Source: Actinacidiphila cocklensis (GTDB lineage Bacteria > Actinomycetota > Actinomycetes > Streptomycetales > Streptomycetaceae). Taken from it: a stretch of DNA of 64,000 nucleotides. The notes below the pieces were generated by a model. It made no database searches. It was not told the DNA's origin and saw nothing but the letters and a program-made list of their open reading frames with translations. Position 1 is the stretch's first letter. Every line of letters begins with the position of its first letter. Of the stretch, positions 17,646-27,133 are shown in pieces. Position numbers and translations under genes: made by a program. The stretch is from contig NZ_CAJSLV010000057.1 in NCBI RefSeq assembly GCF_907177275.1, positions 1 through 64,000 on the forward strand, read 5' to 3'.

Positions 17646-17685
17646 CACACCGGCCGGAGTGCCGGGCATCCGACCGAGGAGCCGT

Positions 17686-18432
17686 ATGAGCCTGCGCCAC
17701 CACGAGATCGCCGAGTCCCGGCACCGCATCCTCAACCCCATCACCGAGGAGAAGCTGATGCTGCTCGGTGAGATCTGCCGGTTGCAGCCGGGCCGGCGTC
17801 AGCTCGACCTGGCCTGCGGCAAGGGCGAGATGCTCACCCGGTGGGCGGAGCGGCACGGCATCGGCGGGGTCGGCGTCGACCTCAGCGAGGTCTTCCTGAC
17901 CGCCGCCAGGGAGCGGGCGGCCGAACTCGGCGTCTCCGAAAGGGTGAGTTTCGAGCGCGGAGACGCCGGTAAATACCAGGCGGAAGCCGCCGACTTCGAC
18001 GTCGTGTCCTGCATCGGCGCCACCTGGATCGGCGGCGGCCTGGCCGGCACGATCGAGCTGTTGCGCCCCGCCCTGCGGCCCGGCGGCCTGATGCTGATCG
18101 GCGAGCCGTACTGGACGGAACCCGCCCCCGAGGCGGCGCTGGAGGCGATCGGCGCCGAGGCCGACGACTTCACCTCGCTGGTCGGCACCCTCGACCGCTT
18201 CGAGGCGGCGGGCATGGACCTGCTGGAGATGGTGCTCGCCGACGGCGACAGCTGGGACCGCTACGCCGCTGAGCAGTGGTTCGCGATCGCGGACTGGCTG
18301 CGCGACACCCCGGCCGACCACCCCGACGCGGCCGACATGCGCGACTTCCTCGACCACGGCCGCCGTACCCACCTGGAGTGGAACCGCCGGTATCTGGGCT
18401 GGGGCGTGTTCGTGCTGCGCGCGGCGGGCTGA
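17686..18432 (+). CDS. Class I SAM-dependent methyltransferase
   Basis: 248 residues from ATG 17686 (GAGGAGCC upstream). The SAM-binding motif I is LDLACGKGEMLTRWA (about residues 40-54), followed by GVGVDLSEVFL (acidic motif), RGDAG and FDVVSCIGATWIGGG, then LRPGGLMLIGEPYW. It resembles the small-molecule methyltransferases of the UbiE/SmtA type. The C-terminal half contains DRYAAEQWFAIADWL and HLEWNRRYLGWGVF, conserved in streptomycete homologues. Substrate unknown. Confidence 0.88.
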   Translation: MSLRHHEIAESRHRILNPITEEKLMLLGEICRLQPGRRQLDLACGKGEMLTRWAERHGIGGVGVDLSEVFLTAARERAAELGVSERVSFERGDAGKYQAEAADFDVVSCIGATWIGGGLAGTIELLRPALRPGGLMLIGEPYWTEPAPEAALEAIGAEADDFTSLVGTLDRFEAAGMDLLEMVLADGDSWDRYAAEQWFAIADWLRDTPADHPDAADMRDFLDHGRRTHLEWNRRYLGWGVFVLRAAG

Positions 18433-18530
18433 GGGCGGCCGCCGCGGGCCGTGCTGCGCGCGGTGGCCGGAACGAGCCGAGTTGTGAGGAATCCGAAAAC
18501 CTGACGCATGTTCATCTTCCGGGGTCGATG

Positions 18531-18541
18531 TACCGGCGGTA
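18531..18541. promoter_or_regulatory. Short palindrome TACCG-G-CGGTA
   Basis: A 5-bp inverted repeat with a 1-bp spacer, 33 bp upstream of the penicillin-acylase-like gene. It is short, and could be chance in GC-rich DNA. Confidence 0.3.
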
Positions 18542-18574
18542 ACCTCCGCGCACCGGCTTCCGGAAGGAGCAGAC

Positions 18575-21325
18575 ATGCCGCTACGGACCCCACGACGGAT
18601 CGGCAGGATCGGCACGCTGAGAACGGCCACCGCAGGCGCCCTGCTGGCGCTAGCGGCGACCCTGGTGGCCCCGGTGCCACTGGCAGCGCACGCCGCAGAC
18701 CCGGGCGACTACTGCGCAGGGCAGTGCGCCGACATCCTGCCGCCAGGCGAGAACGGCAACGCCACCCTTGCCGACATCCTGGCGAACAAGGCGCTCGGCA
18801 CCCGGCCCGCGCACACCTCGGACCAGCTCGGCCCGTACGCCGACCTCGCGAACGGGTACCAGAACCTCACCGACGCCACCATCACGTCCTTCTTCAACGA
18901 CTCGTCCTTCGGCGTACCGCCGAGCCAGATCGCCTCGATCTCCAGTCCGCGGTCCGACGTGACGATCACCCGGGACAAGAACACCGGGGTGCCGCACATC
19001 AAGGGCACCACCCGGCAGGGCACCGAATTCGGTGCGGGATACGCGGCCGCGCAGGACCGGCTGTGGCTGATGGACCTCTTCCGGCACGTCGGCCGCGGCG
19101 AGCTGTCGTCGTTCGCCGGCGGCGCCGCCGCGAACCGCGGCCTTGAGCAGGAGTTCTGGAAGCAGGCGCCCTACACCGAGGCCGACCTCCAGACGCAGAT
19201 CGACCAGCTGGCCAACTCCGGCGGCGCCCGCGGGCAGCAGGCACTCGCCGACGCGCAGGCCTACGTCGACGGAATCAACGCGTACATCACCGCGTCGAAG
19301 AACGGCCGGTACTTCCCCGGCGAATACGTACTCACCGGGCACGTCGACGCCATCACCAACGCCGGCACCATAGACCCGTTCAAGCTCACCGACCTGATCG
19401 CACTCGCCTCGGTCGTCGGCGCGCTGTTCGGCACCGGTGGCGGCGGCGAGGTGCAGTCGGCGCTGTCCCTGCTGGCCGCACAGCAGCAGTACGGCGTCAC
19501 CGAGGGCACCAAGGTCTGGGAGTCCTTCCGCGAACGCGACGACCCCGAGGCCACCGCGACCGTCCACGACGGCACCAGCTTCCCCTACGCGGGCAAGCCC
19601 GCCGTCGCCCAGGGCCAGGCGCTGCCCGACCCCGGCTCGGTCGTCGCCGAGCCGCTGGTCTACGACGCCACCGGCGGCGCCACGCTCGCCGGCACCGCGA
19701 GCCCCGGCGTGCTGCCGGGCAACCTCTTCTCGACCAAGAAGGGCATGTCCAACGCCCTGGTCGTCAGCGGCGCCCACACCGCGAGCGGCCACCCGGTCGC
19801 CGTCTTCGGCCCGCAGACCGGTTACTTCGCCCCGCAGTTGCTGATGCTCCAGGAATTGCAGGGTCCCGGCATCAGCGCCCGCGGCGCCTCCTTCGCCGGC
19901 TTGGGAATGTACGTCGAACTGGGCCGCGGGCAGGACTACGCATGGAGCGCCACCTCCGCGTCCCAGGACGTCACCGACACCTACGCCGTGGAGCTGTGCC
20001 AGGACGCCACGCACTACGTCTTCCACGGCAATTGCGTCGCCATGGAGAAGCTGGAGCGCACCAACTCCTGGAAGTCGACGCTGGCCGACTCCACCGCGGC
20101 CGGCTCCTACCGCATGCAGGTCTGGCGGACCGCCTACGGCCCGGTCGAATACCGCGCCACGGTCGGCGGCAAGGCCGTCGCCTACACGCAGCTGCGCAGC
20201 TCCTACCGACACGAGGCCGACTCGATCCTGGGCTTCCAGGAACTCAACGACCCCGGCTTCGTCCATGACGCGGCGTCCTTCCAGAAGGCCACGCAGGACA
20301 TCAACTACACCTTCAACTGGTTCTACGCGGACTCGCGGCAGACCGCGTACTACAACAGCGGCACCAACCCGGTGCGGGCGGGCGGCGTCGACGCGTCCTT
20401 CCCGGTCTGGGCGCAGGCCGCGTACGACTGGCGCGGCTGGGACCCGGCGACCAACACCGCGTCCTACACGCCGCCTTCGCAGCACCCGCAGTCCGTCGAC
20501 CAGGACTACTACGTGTCGTGGAACAACAAGCAGGCCGCCGGATACACCGCGGCGGGCTTCGGCGACGGCGCGGTCCACCGCGCCGACCTGCTCGACGACC
20601 GCGTCAAGGCCCTGGTCCGCACGGGCGGCGTCACCAGGTCGGCCCTGGTCAAGGCGATGGACGACGCGGCCCTGACCGACCTGCGGGGCGAGGACGTGCT
20701 GCCGGAGCTGCTCCAGGTCATCAACAGCGCGCCCGTGACCGACCCGCAGGAGGCCACCGCCGTACAGCAGCTGACCGCCTGGAGCGCGGCGGGTGCCAAG
20801 CGCCACGAGACGTCGGCCGGCTCCCACACCTACGCGAACGCCGACGCCGTCCGCGTCATGGACGCGTGGTGGCCGCTGCTCGTCCAGGGCGAGTTCCAGC
20901 CGGGCCTGGGCGGCGGCCTCTACACGGCGTTCACCGCCGACCTCGCGGTCGACGAGTCGCCCTCCGCCGGGCACGGGCCGACCGGGTCGCACGCAGGCAG
21001 CGCCTTCCAGTACGGATGGTGGAGCTATGTCGACAAGGACATACGGCAGGTGCTGGGTGGGCAGGTGGCCGGGCCGCTTGCCCGCACGTACTGCGGCGGC
21101 GGGCAGCAGGCCGCGTGCCGCGACGTGCTGCTGAACGCGCTCAAGCAGGCGGCTGCCGTGCCGGCCACGACCGTCTACCCGGGTGACGACGGGTGCGGGG
21201 CCGGGGACCAGTGGTGCGCCGACTCCATCGTCCAGCGTCCGCTCGGCGGCGTCACGGACGACCGGATCAGCTGGCAGAACCGGCCGACGTATCAGCAGGT
21301 GGTCGAATTCCCTGCGCATCGCTAG
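18575..21325 (+). CDS. Secreted penicillin acylase family amidohydrolase
   Basis: 916 residues. The N-terminus is an export signal: Arg-rich start, hydrophobic TAGALLALAATLVAPVPL, then AAHA/ADPG as a likely cleavage site. Penicillin acylases are Ntn-hydrolases made as a precursor that cleaves itself in front of a Ser nucleophile; GMSNALVVSG puts that Ser at residue 392. The upstream chain has DVTITRDKNTGVPHIKG and YAAAQDRLWLMDLFRHVGRGELS, the classic alpha-chain start; the beta chain has WSATSASQDVTDTYAVEL. It probably hydrolyses acylated amides (beta-lactams, acyl-homoserine lactones or lipopeptides) outside the cell. It stands alone, with GGAAGGAGC upstream of the ATG. Confidence 0.92.
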   Translation: MPLRTPRRIGRIGTLRTATAGALLALAATLVAPVPLAAHAADPGDYCAGQCADILPPGENGNATLADILANKALGTRPAHTSDQLGPYADLANGYQNLTDATITSFFNDSSFGVPPSQIASISSPRSDVTITRDKNTGVPHIKGTTRQGTEFGAGYAAAQDRLWLMDLFRHVGRGELSSFAGGAAANRGLEQEFWKQAPYTEADLQTQIDQLANSGGARGQQALADAQAYVDGINAYITASKNGRYFPGEYVLTGHVDAITNAGTIDPFKLTDLIALASVVGALFGTGGGGEVQSALSLLAAQQQYGVTEGTKVWESFRERDDPEATATVHDGTSFPYAGKPAVAQGQALPDPGSVVAEPLVYDATGGATLAGTASPGVLPGNLFSTKKGMSNALVVSGAHTASGHPVAVFGPQTGYFAPQLLMLQELQGPGISARGASFAGLGMYVELGRGQDYAWSATSASQDVTDTYAVELCQDATHYVFHGNCVAMEKLERTNSWKSTLADSTAAGSYRMQVWRTAYGPVEYRATVGGKAVAYTQLRSSYRHEADSILGFQELNDPGFVHDAASFQKATQDINYTFNWFYADSRQTAYYNSGTNPVRAGGVDASFPVWAQAAYDWRGWDPATNTASYTPPSQHPQSVDQDYYVSWNNKQAAGYTAAGFGDGAVHRADLLDDRVKALVRTGGVTRSALVKAMDDAALTDLRGEDVLPELLQVINSAPVTDPQEATAVQQLTAWSAAGAKRHETSAGSHTYANADAVRVMDAWWPLLVQGEFQPGLGGGLYTAFTADLAVDESPSAGHGPTGSHAGSAFQYGWWSYVDKDIRQVLGGQVAGPLARTYCGGGQQAACRDVLLNALKQAAAVPATTVYPGDDGCGAGDQWCADSIVQRPLGGVTDDRISWQNRPTYQQVVEFPAHR

Positions 21326-21400
21326 GCGCTGGGCCTTAGGGGGTGGGCGCGGTCTCGGCTGCGCCTGCCCCTCCCTCCCCGGGTGGCGCTGCGGTTGCGC

Positions 21401-21435
21401 GGTTCTCCCCCAGAGCTTCACCTAGGGGTACCCCC
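21401..21435 (-). repeat. Dispersed intergenic repeat, copy near 21.4 kb
   Basis: Read on the minus strand, this stretch matches 27311-27346: a GGGGGTACCCC half followed by GAAGCTCTGGGGG and GAACC. It lies between convergent genes (21325 and 21484). A small hairpin, CCCTCT-TGCGC-AGAGGG (21455-21471), lies beside it and resembles the hairpin at 27202-27217. Confidence 0.7.
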
Positions 21436-21483
21436 ACGCGCCCCTGAGGGGTTTCCCTCTTGCGCAGAGGGGCTGTGGGGCGG

Positions 21484-22743
21484 TCAGAGGAGGGTGGCTG
21501 CGTGGAGGGTGAGGTGGGCCAGTTGGGGGTGGCAGATGTCGCTGTGGGCGCCGGACGGGGGGCCGCCGGCGCGGACGACGGCGGAGGCGTCGACACTGAC
21601 GCAGGACGCGGGGAAGGCCGCGGCCAGGGCCGCGGAGAGGGGCAGTGCGGGGGCGCCGGACAGGCCGTGGAAGCCGTCGTGGCCCAGGGCGCCCCAGCGG
21701 TCGTCGCCCAGCAGGGACCTGTCGTCGCCGGACAGGCGGGACGCGAGCGGGTAGAAGACGCCGAGTGCCTGGTCGTGCGAGGAGTGGCAGGCCACCACGG
21801 GGCCGTTGACCCGGGCCTGCAAGCCGGCGAGCGCGCCGCCGGGGGAGTAGGCGGAGTGTGAGAAGGCGCCCTGCAGCAGGGTGACGGAGGCGACGTTGCG
21901 GGCCTCGGGCGGCAGCCCGGCGAGGGCGAAGGAGACCAGCCGGGCGCCGAAGCTGTGCCCGACCAGATGCACCCGGGTGCCTGGTGCGCGGGCGGCCAAC
22001 TGGCCGAGCAGCGGCCCGAGTCCCGCCTTGCCGACCGTCCCTGCGCGGCCCTTCATGGCGAAGTACGTGGCCTGCCGCAGTAGTTCTCTGGCCCCCGACC
22101 AGACCTTCTTGCCCAGCCTCCCCAGCCCGCCCAGCAGGGCCTGCTCGCCCTGCTCGCCCTGCACGGCCGCTACGGCGTCGCCCAGCGCCTCGCACACGGC
22201 GGCCGGGTCGCCGGTCAGCAGCTCGGGCGGGGCGCCGTCCTCGCCGGCGTCCTGGGCGAGCAGCGCGGCCTGCGGCGACGTACAGCCGGTCAGCGTGCGG
22301 ACGAGCGACACGAACTCCTCGATCGCCGCCGGGTCGTCCGGCTGCAGCGCGAGCAGTTCCGCGATCCGGTCGGCGGCCGCGTCGTGCCCCGGCAGCACCC
22401 GCTTGAGCGCGGCGATGTCCGCGCCGAGCGGATCCGCGGCGATGGCCGTGGCGTGCGGGAAGTCGGGGATGGGCTCGTCGGAGAACCGCATCGAGGGCCA
22501 GTGCACCCCCGCGTACCCGAGGCGTACGCCCGCGGTGCCGGCCAGCAGCGCGGGGAAGGGCGCGAAGAAGCGGTCGTAGAGGGCCGACGCGGTGGACAGG
22601 TCGTTGTTCCAGCCGTGCGCGAAGAGCACGAGGTCGGTGAGTTCCCCGGCGTGCGCCAGCAGGGCGTCGCGCTGCGCGGGCTCCGCGTCGCCGTGTGTGT
22701 CGAAGGTCAGGTCCCAGTACGGCTGCACACTGGCCACGGCCAT
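21484..22743 (-). CDS. Alpha/beta hydrolase fold protein (lipase/esterase-like)
   Basis: 419 residues from ATG 22743. The oxyanion region is VLFAHGWNNDLSTAS (about residues 39-53) and the nucleophile elbow is VHLVGHSFGARLVSFAL (GHSFG, Ser near residue 267). A late HPQLAHLTLH supplies candidate catalytic His. Between them is a long Ala/Glu-rich insertion (about residues 100-240), unusual for the fold. No signal peptide is visible, so the protein is probably cytoplasmic. It is convergent with the penicillin-acylase-like gene. Substrate unknown. Confidence 0.82.
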   Translation of the reverse strand: MAVASVQPYWDLTFDTHGDAEPAQRDALLAHAGELTDLVLFAHGWNNDLSTASALYDRFFAPFPALLAGTAGVRLGYAGVHWPSMRFSDEPIPDFPHATAIAADPLGADIAALKRVLPGHDAAADRIAELLALQPDDPAAIEEFVSLVRTLTGCTSPQAALLAQDAGEDGAPPELLTGDPAAVCEALGDAVAAVQGEQGEQALLGGLGRLGKKVWSGARELLRQATYFAMKGRAGTVGKAGLGPLLGQLAARAPGTRVHLVGHSFGARLVSFALAGLPPEARNVASVTLLQGAFSHSAYSPGGALAGLQARVNGPVVACHSSHDQALGVFYPLASRLSGDDRSLLGDDRWGALGHDGFHGLSGAPALPLSAALAAAFPASCVSVDASAVVRAGGPPSGAHSDICHPQLAHLTLHAATLL

Positions 22744-22917
22744 GGCTCCCCCTTGCCCGGCGACCGCCGGAAACACCCCCTCGGCGACAGCCGAAAGGCC
22801 CGCGAATGTCCGCTCTGCGCGCATCATCCCGGCGGGCCCGGGCGGCGTCCATCCCCCTGGTGGGTGAATACGCATCAGCTACGCCGCCAGGCGGGTCCGG
22901 CCCTTCCGGATTGTGTG

Positions 22918-22936
22918 ACCGACTGCTTAGTATGCC
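22918..22936. promoter_or_regulatory. Probable TetR operator ACCGACTG-N3/4-GTATGCC, copy 1
   Basis: It matches 16 of 19 positions of the site at 29835-29853 (ACCGACTG and GTATGCC identical). It is 41 bp upstream of the SDR start, which heads the operon that contains a TetR gene. Confidence 0.72.
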
Positions 22937-22977
22937 AGCACGGGGCAGCCCGGAGTCGAGTCGAAGGAGACACGGTT

Positions 22978-23763
22978 GTGGTGGAAGCACTGCGCGACGC
23001 CCGAGTGGTGGTCACCGGAGCGGGCGGCGGCATCGGCGCCGCCCTGGCGCGCGCCTTCGCGGACCAGGGTGCCCGGGTGGTGGTCAACGACCTCGACGCC
23101 GAGGCCGCGCACAAGGTCGCGGACGGCATCGGCGCGGCAGTGGTCGCGGGCGACGCCTCAGGCATCGTGCCCGCCGCCCGCACCGCGCTCGGCGGCCGTA
23201 TCGACGTCTTCTGCGCCAACGCCGGTGTGGGCACCGGGGGTGGGGCGGACGCCGACGACGCGGCCTGGGAGCTGGCCTGGGACGTCAACGTCATGGCACA
23301 TGTCCGCGCCGCCCGCGCCCTGCTGCCCGAGTGGCTGGAGCGCGGCAGCGGCCGCTTCGTGTCCACCGTGTCCGCCGCAGGGCTGCTGACGATGATCGGC
23401 GCGGCGCCGTACTCCGTCACCAAGCACGGCGCCCTGGCCTTCGCCGAGTGGCTCTCGCTGACCTACCGGCACCGCGGCATCGCGGTGCACGCGGTCTGCC
23501 CGCAGGGCGTGCGCACCGCCATGCTGGACGCCGCCGGCGCCGCGGGCGACCTGGTGCTCGCGCCGAACGCCATCGAGCCCGAGGACGTGGCCAAGGCCGT
23601 GCTCGACGGCATCGCAGCCGAGCGCTTCCTGATCCTGCCGCACCCCGAGGTCGCCGGGTACCACGCGGCCCGCGCCGCCGAGCCCGAACGCTGGCTCCGC
23701 GGGATGAACAAGCTCCAGCGCAGCTACGAGGACCTGCGGGCGAAGGCGGGCGAGGACGCATGA
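22978..23763 (+). CDS. Short-chain dehydrogenase/reductase (SDR)
   Basis: 261 residues from GTG 22978, 8 bp after AAGGAGA. The Rossmann motif is VVTGAGGGIGAALARAF (TGxxxGxG). The structural CANAG motif (about residues 80-84), Ser in VSTVSAAG, and YSVTK (catalytic Tyr/Lys) are all present, so it should be an active NAD(P)-dependent alcohol/ketone oxidoreductase. Its stop overlaps the acyl-CoA ligase start by 4 bp. In the levulinate-type pathway suggested for this region it could do the 3-hydroxyacyl-CoA oxidation (inference). Confidence 0.92.
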   Translation: MVEALRDARVVVTGAGGGIGAALARAFADQGARVVVNDLDAEAAHKVADGIGAAVVAGDASGIVPAARTALGGRIDVFCANAGVGTGGGADADDAAWELAWDVNVMAHVRAARALLPEWLERGSGRFVSTVSAAGLLTMIGAAPYSVTKHGALAFAEWLSLTYRHRGIAVHAVCPQGVRTAMLDAAGAAGDLVLAPNAIEPEDVAKAVLDGIAAERFLILPHPEVAGYHAARAAEPERWLRGMNKLQRSYEDLRAKAGEDA

Positions 23764-25415
23764 GCGGATACGCCGACCAGCCGTGGCTGCGGTTCTTCAC
23801 CGAGGAGCAGCGCAGGGACACCGACTACCCGCCCTCCGTGCTGCACGGCTTCCTCGCCGCCGCCGAGGCCGACCCCGACCACCGGGCGCTGGCGTACTTC
23901 GACGGCGCGCTGACCTACCGCGAGCTCGACGCCCTCTCCGACGGCCTGGCCCGCCACCTCGCCGCCCGCGGCTTCGCGCCCGGCGACCGGCTCGCCGTCA
24001 TGCTGCAGAACGTGCCGCAGTTCGTGGTGGCGCTGTTCGCGGCCTGGAAGGCGGGCGGCGCCGTCATCCCGGTCAACCCGATGTACAAGCAGCACGAGCT
24101 GGCGCACATCCTCACCGACGCGGGCGCGACCGCCCTGGTCTGCTCGGAGCGCGGCTGGCAGGACTACGTACGGGCGACGGCCGCGTCCTCGCCGGTGCGT
24201 ATCGCGCTCACCGCCTGCGAACTCGACCTCCAGACCCGCGACGACCCGCGGGTCCTGACCGCGGGCCGGCTGCCCGCGGACGACGCGCAGGACCTGCTCG
24301 CCGCGGCCCGTGCCGCCGCCGGGCCGCGCCCCGACGTCCCGCTGCCGGCCGCCGGCGACACCGCCCTGGTCAGCTACACCTCGGGCACCAGCGGACGGCC
24401 CAAGGGCGCGCTGAACACCCACGGCAACATCTCCTTCAACGCCCACCGCCAGATACGCGTCCAGGAACTGCCCGGCGACGCCGTGGTCTTCGCGCTGGCC
24501 CCGCTCTTCCACATCACCGGCATGGTCTGCCAGCTCTCCGCGGCCCTGGCCGCCGGCCACACCGTGGCGCTGGCCTACCGCTTCGAGCCCGGCGTCGTCC
24601 TCGACGCCTTCCGCGAGCACCGCCCCGCCTACACCGTCGGCCCCGCCACCGCCTTCATGGCGCTGCTGGCCAGGCCGGACGCCACCGCGGAGGACTTCGC
24701 GTCCTTCCGGCTGATCTCCTCGGGCGGCGCCCCGCTGCCGCCCGCCGTCGTGGAGTCCTTCCGCGCCCGCTCCGGCGGGCTCTACCTCGCCAACGGCTAC
24801 GGCCTCACCGAGTGCACCGCCCCCTGCGCCAGCGTCCCGCCCGGCCACGAGGCACCGGTCGACCCGGCCTCCGGCACCCTCGCGGTCGGCGTGCCGGGGC
24901 CTGGCACGATGGTGCGCATCCTCGACGACAGCGGCGCCGAGCTGCCGTTCGGCGAGGCCGGCGAGATCGCGGTCAGCGGCCCGATGGTCGTACCCGGCTA
25001 CTGGAACCAGCCGGCCGAGTCGCGGGCCGCCATCCCCGGCGGCGAACTGCACACCGGCGACATCGGCTTCATGGACCCCGACGGCTGGCTCTACGTGGTC
25101 GACCGCAAGAAGGACATGATCAGCGCGTCCGGCTTCAAGGTCTGGCCGCGCGAGGTCGAGGACGTGCTCTACACCCACCCGGCCGTCCGCGAGGCCGCGG
25201 TCGTCGGCGTCCCCGACGCCTACCGCGGCGAGAGCGTCAAGGCGTACGTCAGCCTGCGCCCCGGCGCGGCCGCGGACCCCGCGGAGCTGGTCGCGCACTG
25301 CAAGGAGCGGCTCGCCGCGTACAAATACCCGCGCGAGGTGGAGGTGCTGCCGGAACTGCCCAAGACCGCCACCGGCAAGATCCTCCGCCGGGAGCTGAAA
25401 GCGGCGGCCGGATAG
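23760..25415 (+). CDS. Acyl-CoA synthetase (AMP-dependent, ANL superfamily)
   Basis: 551 residues; ATG 23760 forms an ATGA overlap with the SDR stop. All adenylating-enzyme core motifs are intact: SYTSGTSGRPKGAL (P-loop, about residues 205-218), NGYGLTE, LHTGDIGFMDPDGWLYVVDR, KKDMISASGFKVWPREVE and PKTATGKILRREL with the catalytic Lys. It activates a carboxylic acid to acyl-AMP and then acyl-CoA. It shares an operon with the SDR, TetR and quinone oxidoreductase genes. Substrate not determinable; medium-chain or hydroxy/keto acids are plausible from context. Confidence 0.95.
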   Translation: MSGYADQPWLRFFTEEQRRDTDYPPSVLHGFLAAAEADPDHRALAYFDGALTYRELDALSDGLARHLAARGFAPGDRLAVMLQNVPQFVVALFAAWKAGGAVIPVNPMYKQHELAHILTDAGATALVCSERGWQDYVRATAASSPVRIALTACELDLQTRDDPRVLTAGRLPADDAQDLLAAARAAAGPRPDVPLPAAGDTALVSYTSGTSGRPKGALNTHGNISFNAHRQIRVQELPGDAVVFALAPLFHITGMVCQLSAALAAGHTVALAYRFEPGVVLDAFREHRPAYTVGPATAFMALLARPDATAEDFASFRLISSGGAPLPPAVVESFRARSGGLYLANGYGLTECTAPCASVPPGHEAPVDPASGTLAVGVPGPGTMVRILDDSGAELPFGEAGEIAVSGPMVVPGYWNQPAESRAAIPGGELHTGDIGFMDPDGWLYVVDRKKDMISASGFKVWPREVEDVLYTHPAVREAAVVGVPDAYRGESVKAYVSLRPGAAADPAELVAHCKERLAAYKYPREVEVLPELPKTATGKILRRELKAAAG

Positions 25416-25462
25416 GGTCCATACCGGCCGGAATGCCGGTGGGCGCGAGAGAGGGGCAGGTC

Positions 25463-26131
25463 ATGGCACGCAGCACGACGGGCGACGACGGCGGTACGGG
25501 GACGGCCGCGGGCACCGCTTCCGGCGGTGGCCCCGGTACCTCCTCCGGCAGCGGCTCGGCCGCGTCGGTGCCCGAGCGGCTGCTCGCCGAGGCCACCCGG
25601 CTCTTCGCGGAGCGCGGCTACGACCGCACCTCCGTCCAGGAGATCGTCGAGGCGGCGGGGGTCACCAAGGGCGCCCTCTACCACTACTTCGGCTCCAAGG
25701 ACGATCTGCTGCACGAGATCTACGGCCGGGTGCTGCGGCTGCAGACCGAGCGGCTCGACGCGATCGCGGCCCGCGAGGGCGACGTGCGCGAACGGCTCGC
25801 GGAGGCCGCGGCCGACGTCGTGGTCACCAGCATCCAGAACCTGGACGACACGAAGATCTTCTTCCGCTCGATGCACCAGCTCAGCCCGGAGAAGCAGAAG
25901 GCCGTACGGGCCGAACGCCGCCGCTACCACGAGCGGTTCCGCTCGCTGGTCGAGGAGGGCCAGCGGGACGGCCACTTCCGGCCCGGGCTGCGGCCCGACC
26001 TGGTGGTCGACTTCTTCTTCGGCTCGGTGCACCACCTCGGCACCTGGTACCACGCGGACGGTCCGCTGTCCGCGGAGCAGGTCGCCACCGAGTTCTCCGA
26101 CCTGCTGCTGCACTCGGTGCGGCAGCCCTGA
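25463..26131 (+). CDS. TetR family regulator of the SDR/ligase operon
   Basis: 222 residues from ATG 25463. A disordered Gly/Thr/Ser-rich leader of about 35 residues precedes the HTH: LLAEATRLFAERGYDRTSVQ and AGVTKGALYHYFGSKDDLLH. The ligand domain has VVTSIQNLDDTKIFFRSMHQ and FFFGSVHHLGTWYH, features shared with FadR/KstR2-like actinobacterial regulators that sense acyl-CoAs. It is 47 bp after the ligase, inside the operon. Probable targets: the two related operators at 22918 and 29835 (inference). Confidence 0.9.
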   Translation: MARSTTGDDGGTGTAAGTASGGGPGTSSGSGSAASVPERLLAEATRLFAERGYDRTSVQEIVEAAGVTKGALYHYFGSKDDLLHEIYGRVLRLQTERLDAIAAREGDVRERLAEAAADVVVTSIQNLDDTKIFFRSMHQLSPEKQKAVRAERRRYHERFRSLVEEGQRDGHFRPGLRPDLVVDFFFGSVHHLGTWYHADGPLSAEQVATEFSDLLLHSVRQP

Positions 26132-26149
26132 CCCCATGGGGAGTCCAGC

Positions 26150-27133
26150 GTGAAGGCATGGCGCGTCCACCACAACGGCGAGCCGCGAGAGGCGATGCGC
26201 CTCGACGAGGTCCCGACCCCCGTGCCGGGCGCCGGCGAGGTGCTGCTGCGGGTACGGGCGGCCGGCGTCAACTTCCCCGACGCGATGCTGTGCCGCGGGG
26301 AGTACCAGATCCGGCCGCCGCTGCCCTTCACGCCGGGCGTGGAGATGTGCGGCGAGGTCGCCGCGCTCGGCCCGGGGGTGACCGGCCTCGACGCCGGCGC
26401 CCGGGTCATCAGCCCCGCCGCGCTGCCGGGCGGCGCCTTCGCCGAATACGCCGTCGTGCCCGCCGCGGGTGTGCTGCCCGCGCCCGAGGCGCTCGACGAC
26501 GCCGAGGCGGCGGTGCTGCACATCGGCTACCAGACCGGCTGGTTCGGCCTGCACCGCAGGGCCGCGCTTCGGCCCGGCGAGACACTGCTCGTGCACGCGG
26601 CGGCCGGCGGGGTGGGCAGCGCGGCCGTCCAGCTCGGCAAGGCCGCGGGCGCCACGGTCATCGGGGTCGTGGGCGGCCCGGAGAAGGCGAAGGCCGCGCG
26701 GGAGCTGGGGGCCGACGTCGTCGTCGACCGGCACGCGGAGGACTTCGTGGCGGTCGTCAAGGAGGCGACGGGCGGTCGCGGCGCGGACGTCGTCTACGAC
26801 CCGGTGGGCGGCGACGCCTACACCCGGTCCACGAAGTGCATCGCCTTCGAGGGGCGGATCGTGGTGGTCGGCTTCGCCGGCGGTACGGTGCCGGCGCCCG
26901 GCCTGAACCACGCGCTGGTCAAGAACTACTCGATCCTCGGGCTGCACTGGGGGCTCTACGCGGCGCGCGAGCCGGACGCCGTGCGGCGCGCGCACGCCGA
27001 ACTCACGCGGCTCGCCGCGTCGGGGGCGGTACGCCCCCTGGTCTCGGCCCGGCTGCCGCTCGCTGACGCGGCGTCCGCGGTCCAACGCGTATCCGACGGC
27101 CTCACCACGGGCCGCCTCGCCCTCCTCCCCTGA
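26150..27133 (+). CDS. NADPH:quinone oxidoreductase-like MDR protein
   Basis: 327 residues, GTG start with GGGGAG upstream, 18 bp after TetR. It is a zinc-free medium-chain dehydrogenase: N-terminal GVNFPDAMLCRGEYQI and PFTPGVEMCGEVAALG, then the NADPH motif HAAAGGVGSAAVQLGKAAGA and GADVVYDPVGGD. Family members reduce quinones or enoyl compounds. It is the last gene of the SDR-ligase-TetR operon and could reduce an enoyl-CoA or protect against a reactive intermediate. Confidence 0.92.
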   Translation: MKAWRVHHNGEPREAMRLDEVPTPVPGAGEVLLRVRAAGVNFPDAMLCRGEYQIRPPLPFTPGVEMCGEVAALGPGVTGLDAGARVISPAALPGGAFAEYAVVPAAGVLPAPEALDDAEAAVLHIGYQTGWFGLHRRAALRPGETLLVHAAAGGVGSAAVQLGKAAGATVIGVVGGPEKAKAARELGADVVVDRHAEDFVAVVKEATGGRGADVVYDPVGGDAYTRSTKCIAFEGRIVVVGFAGGTVPAPGLNHALVKNYSILGLHWGLYAAREPDAVRRAHAELTRLAASGAVRPLVSARLPLADAASAVQRVSDGLTTGRLALLP

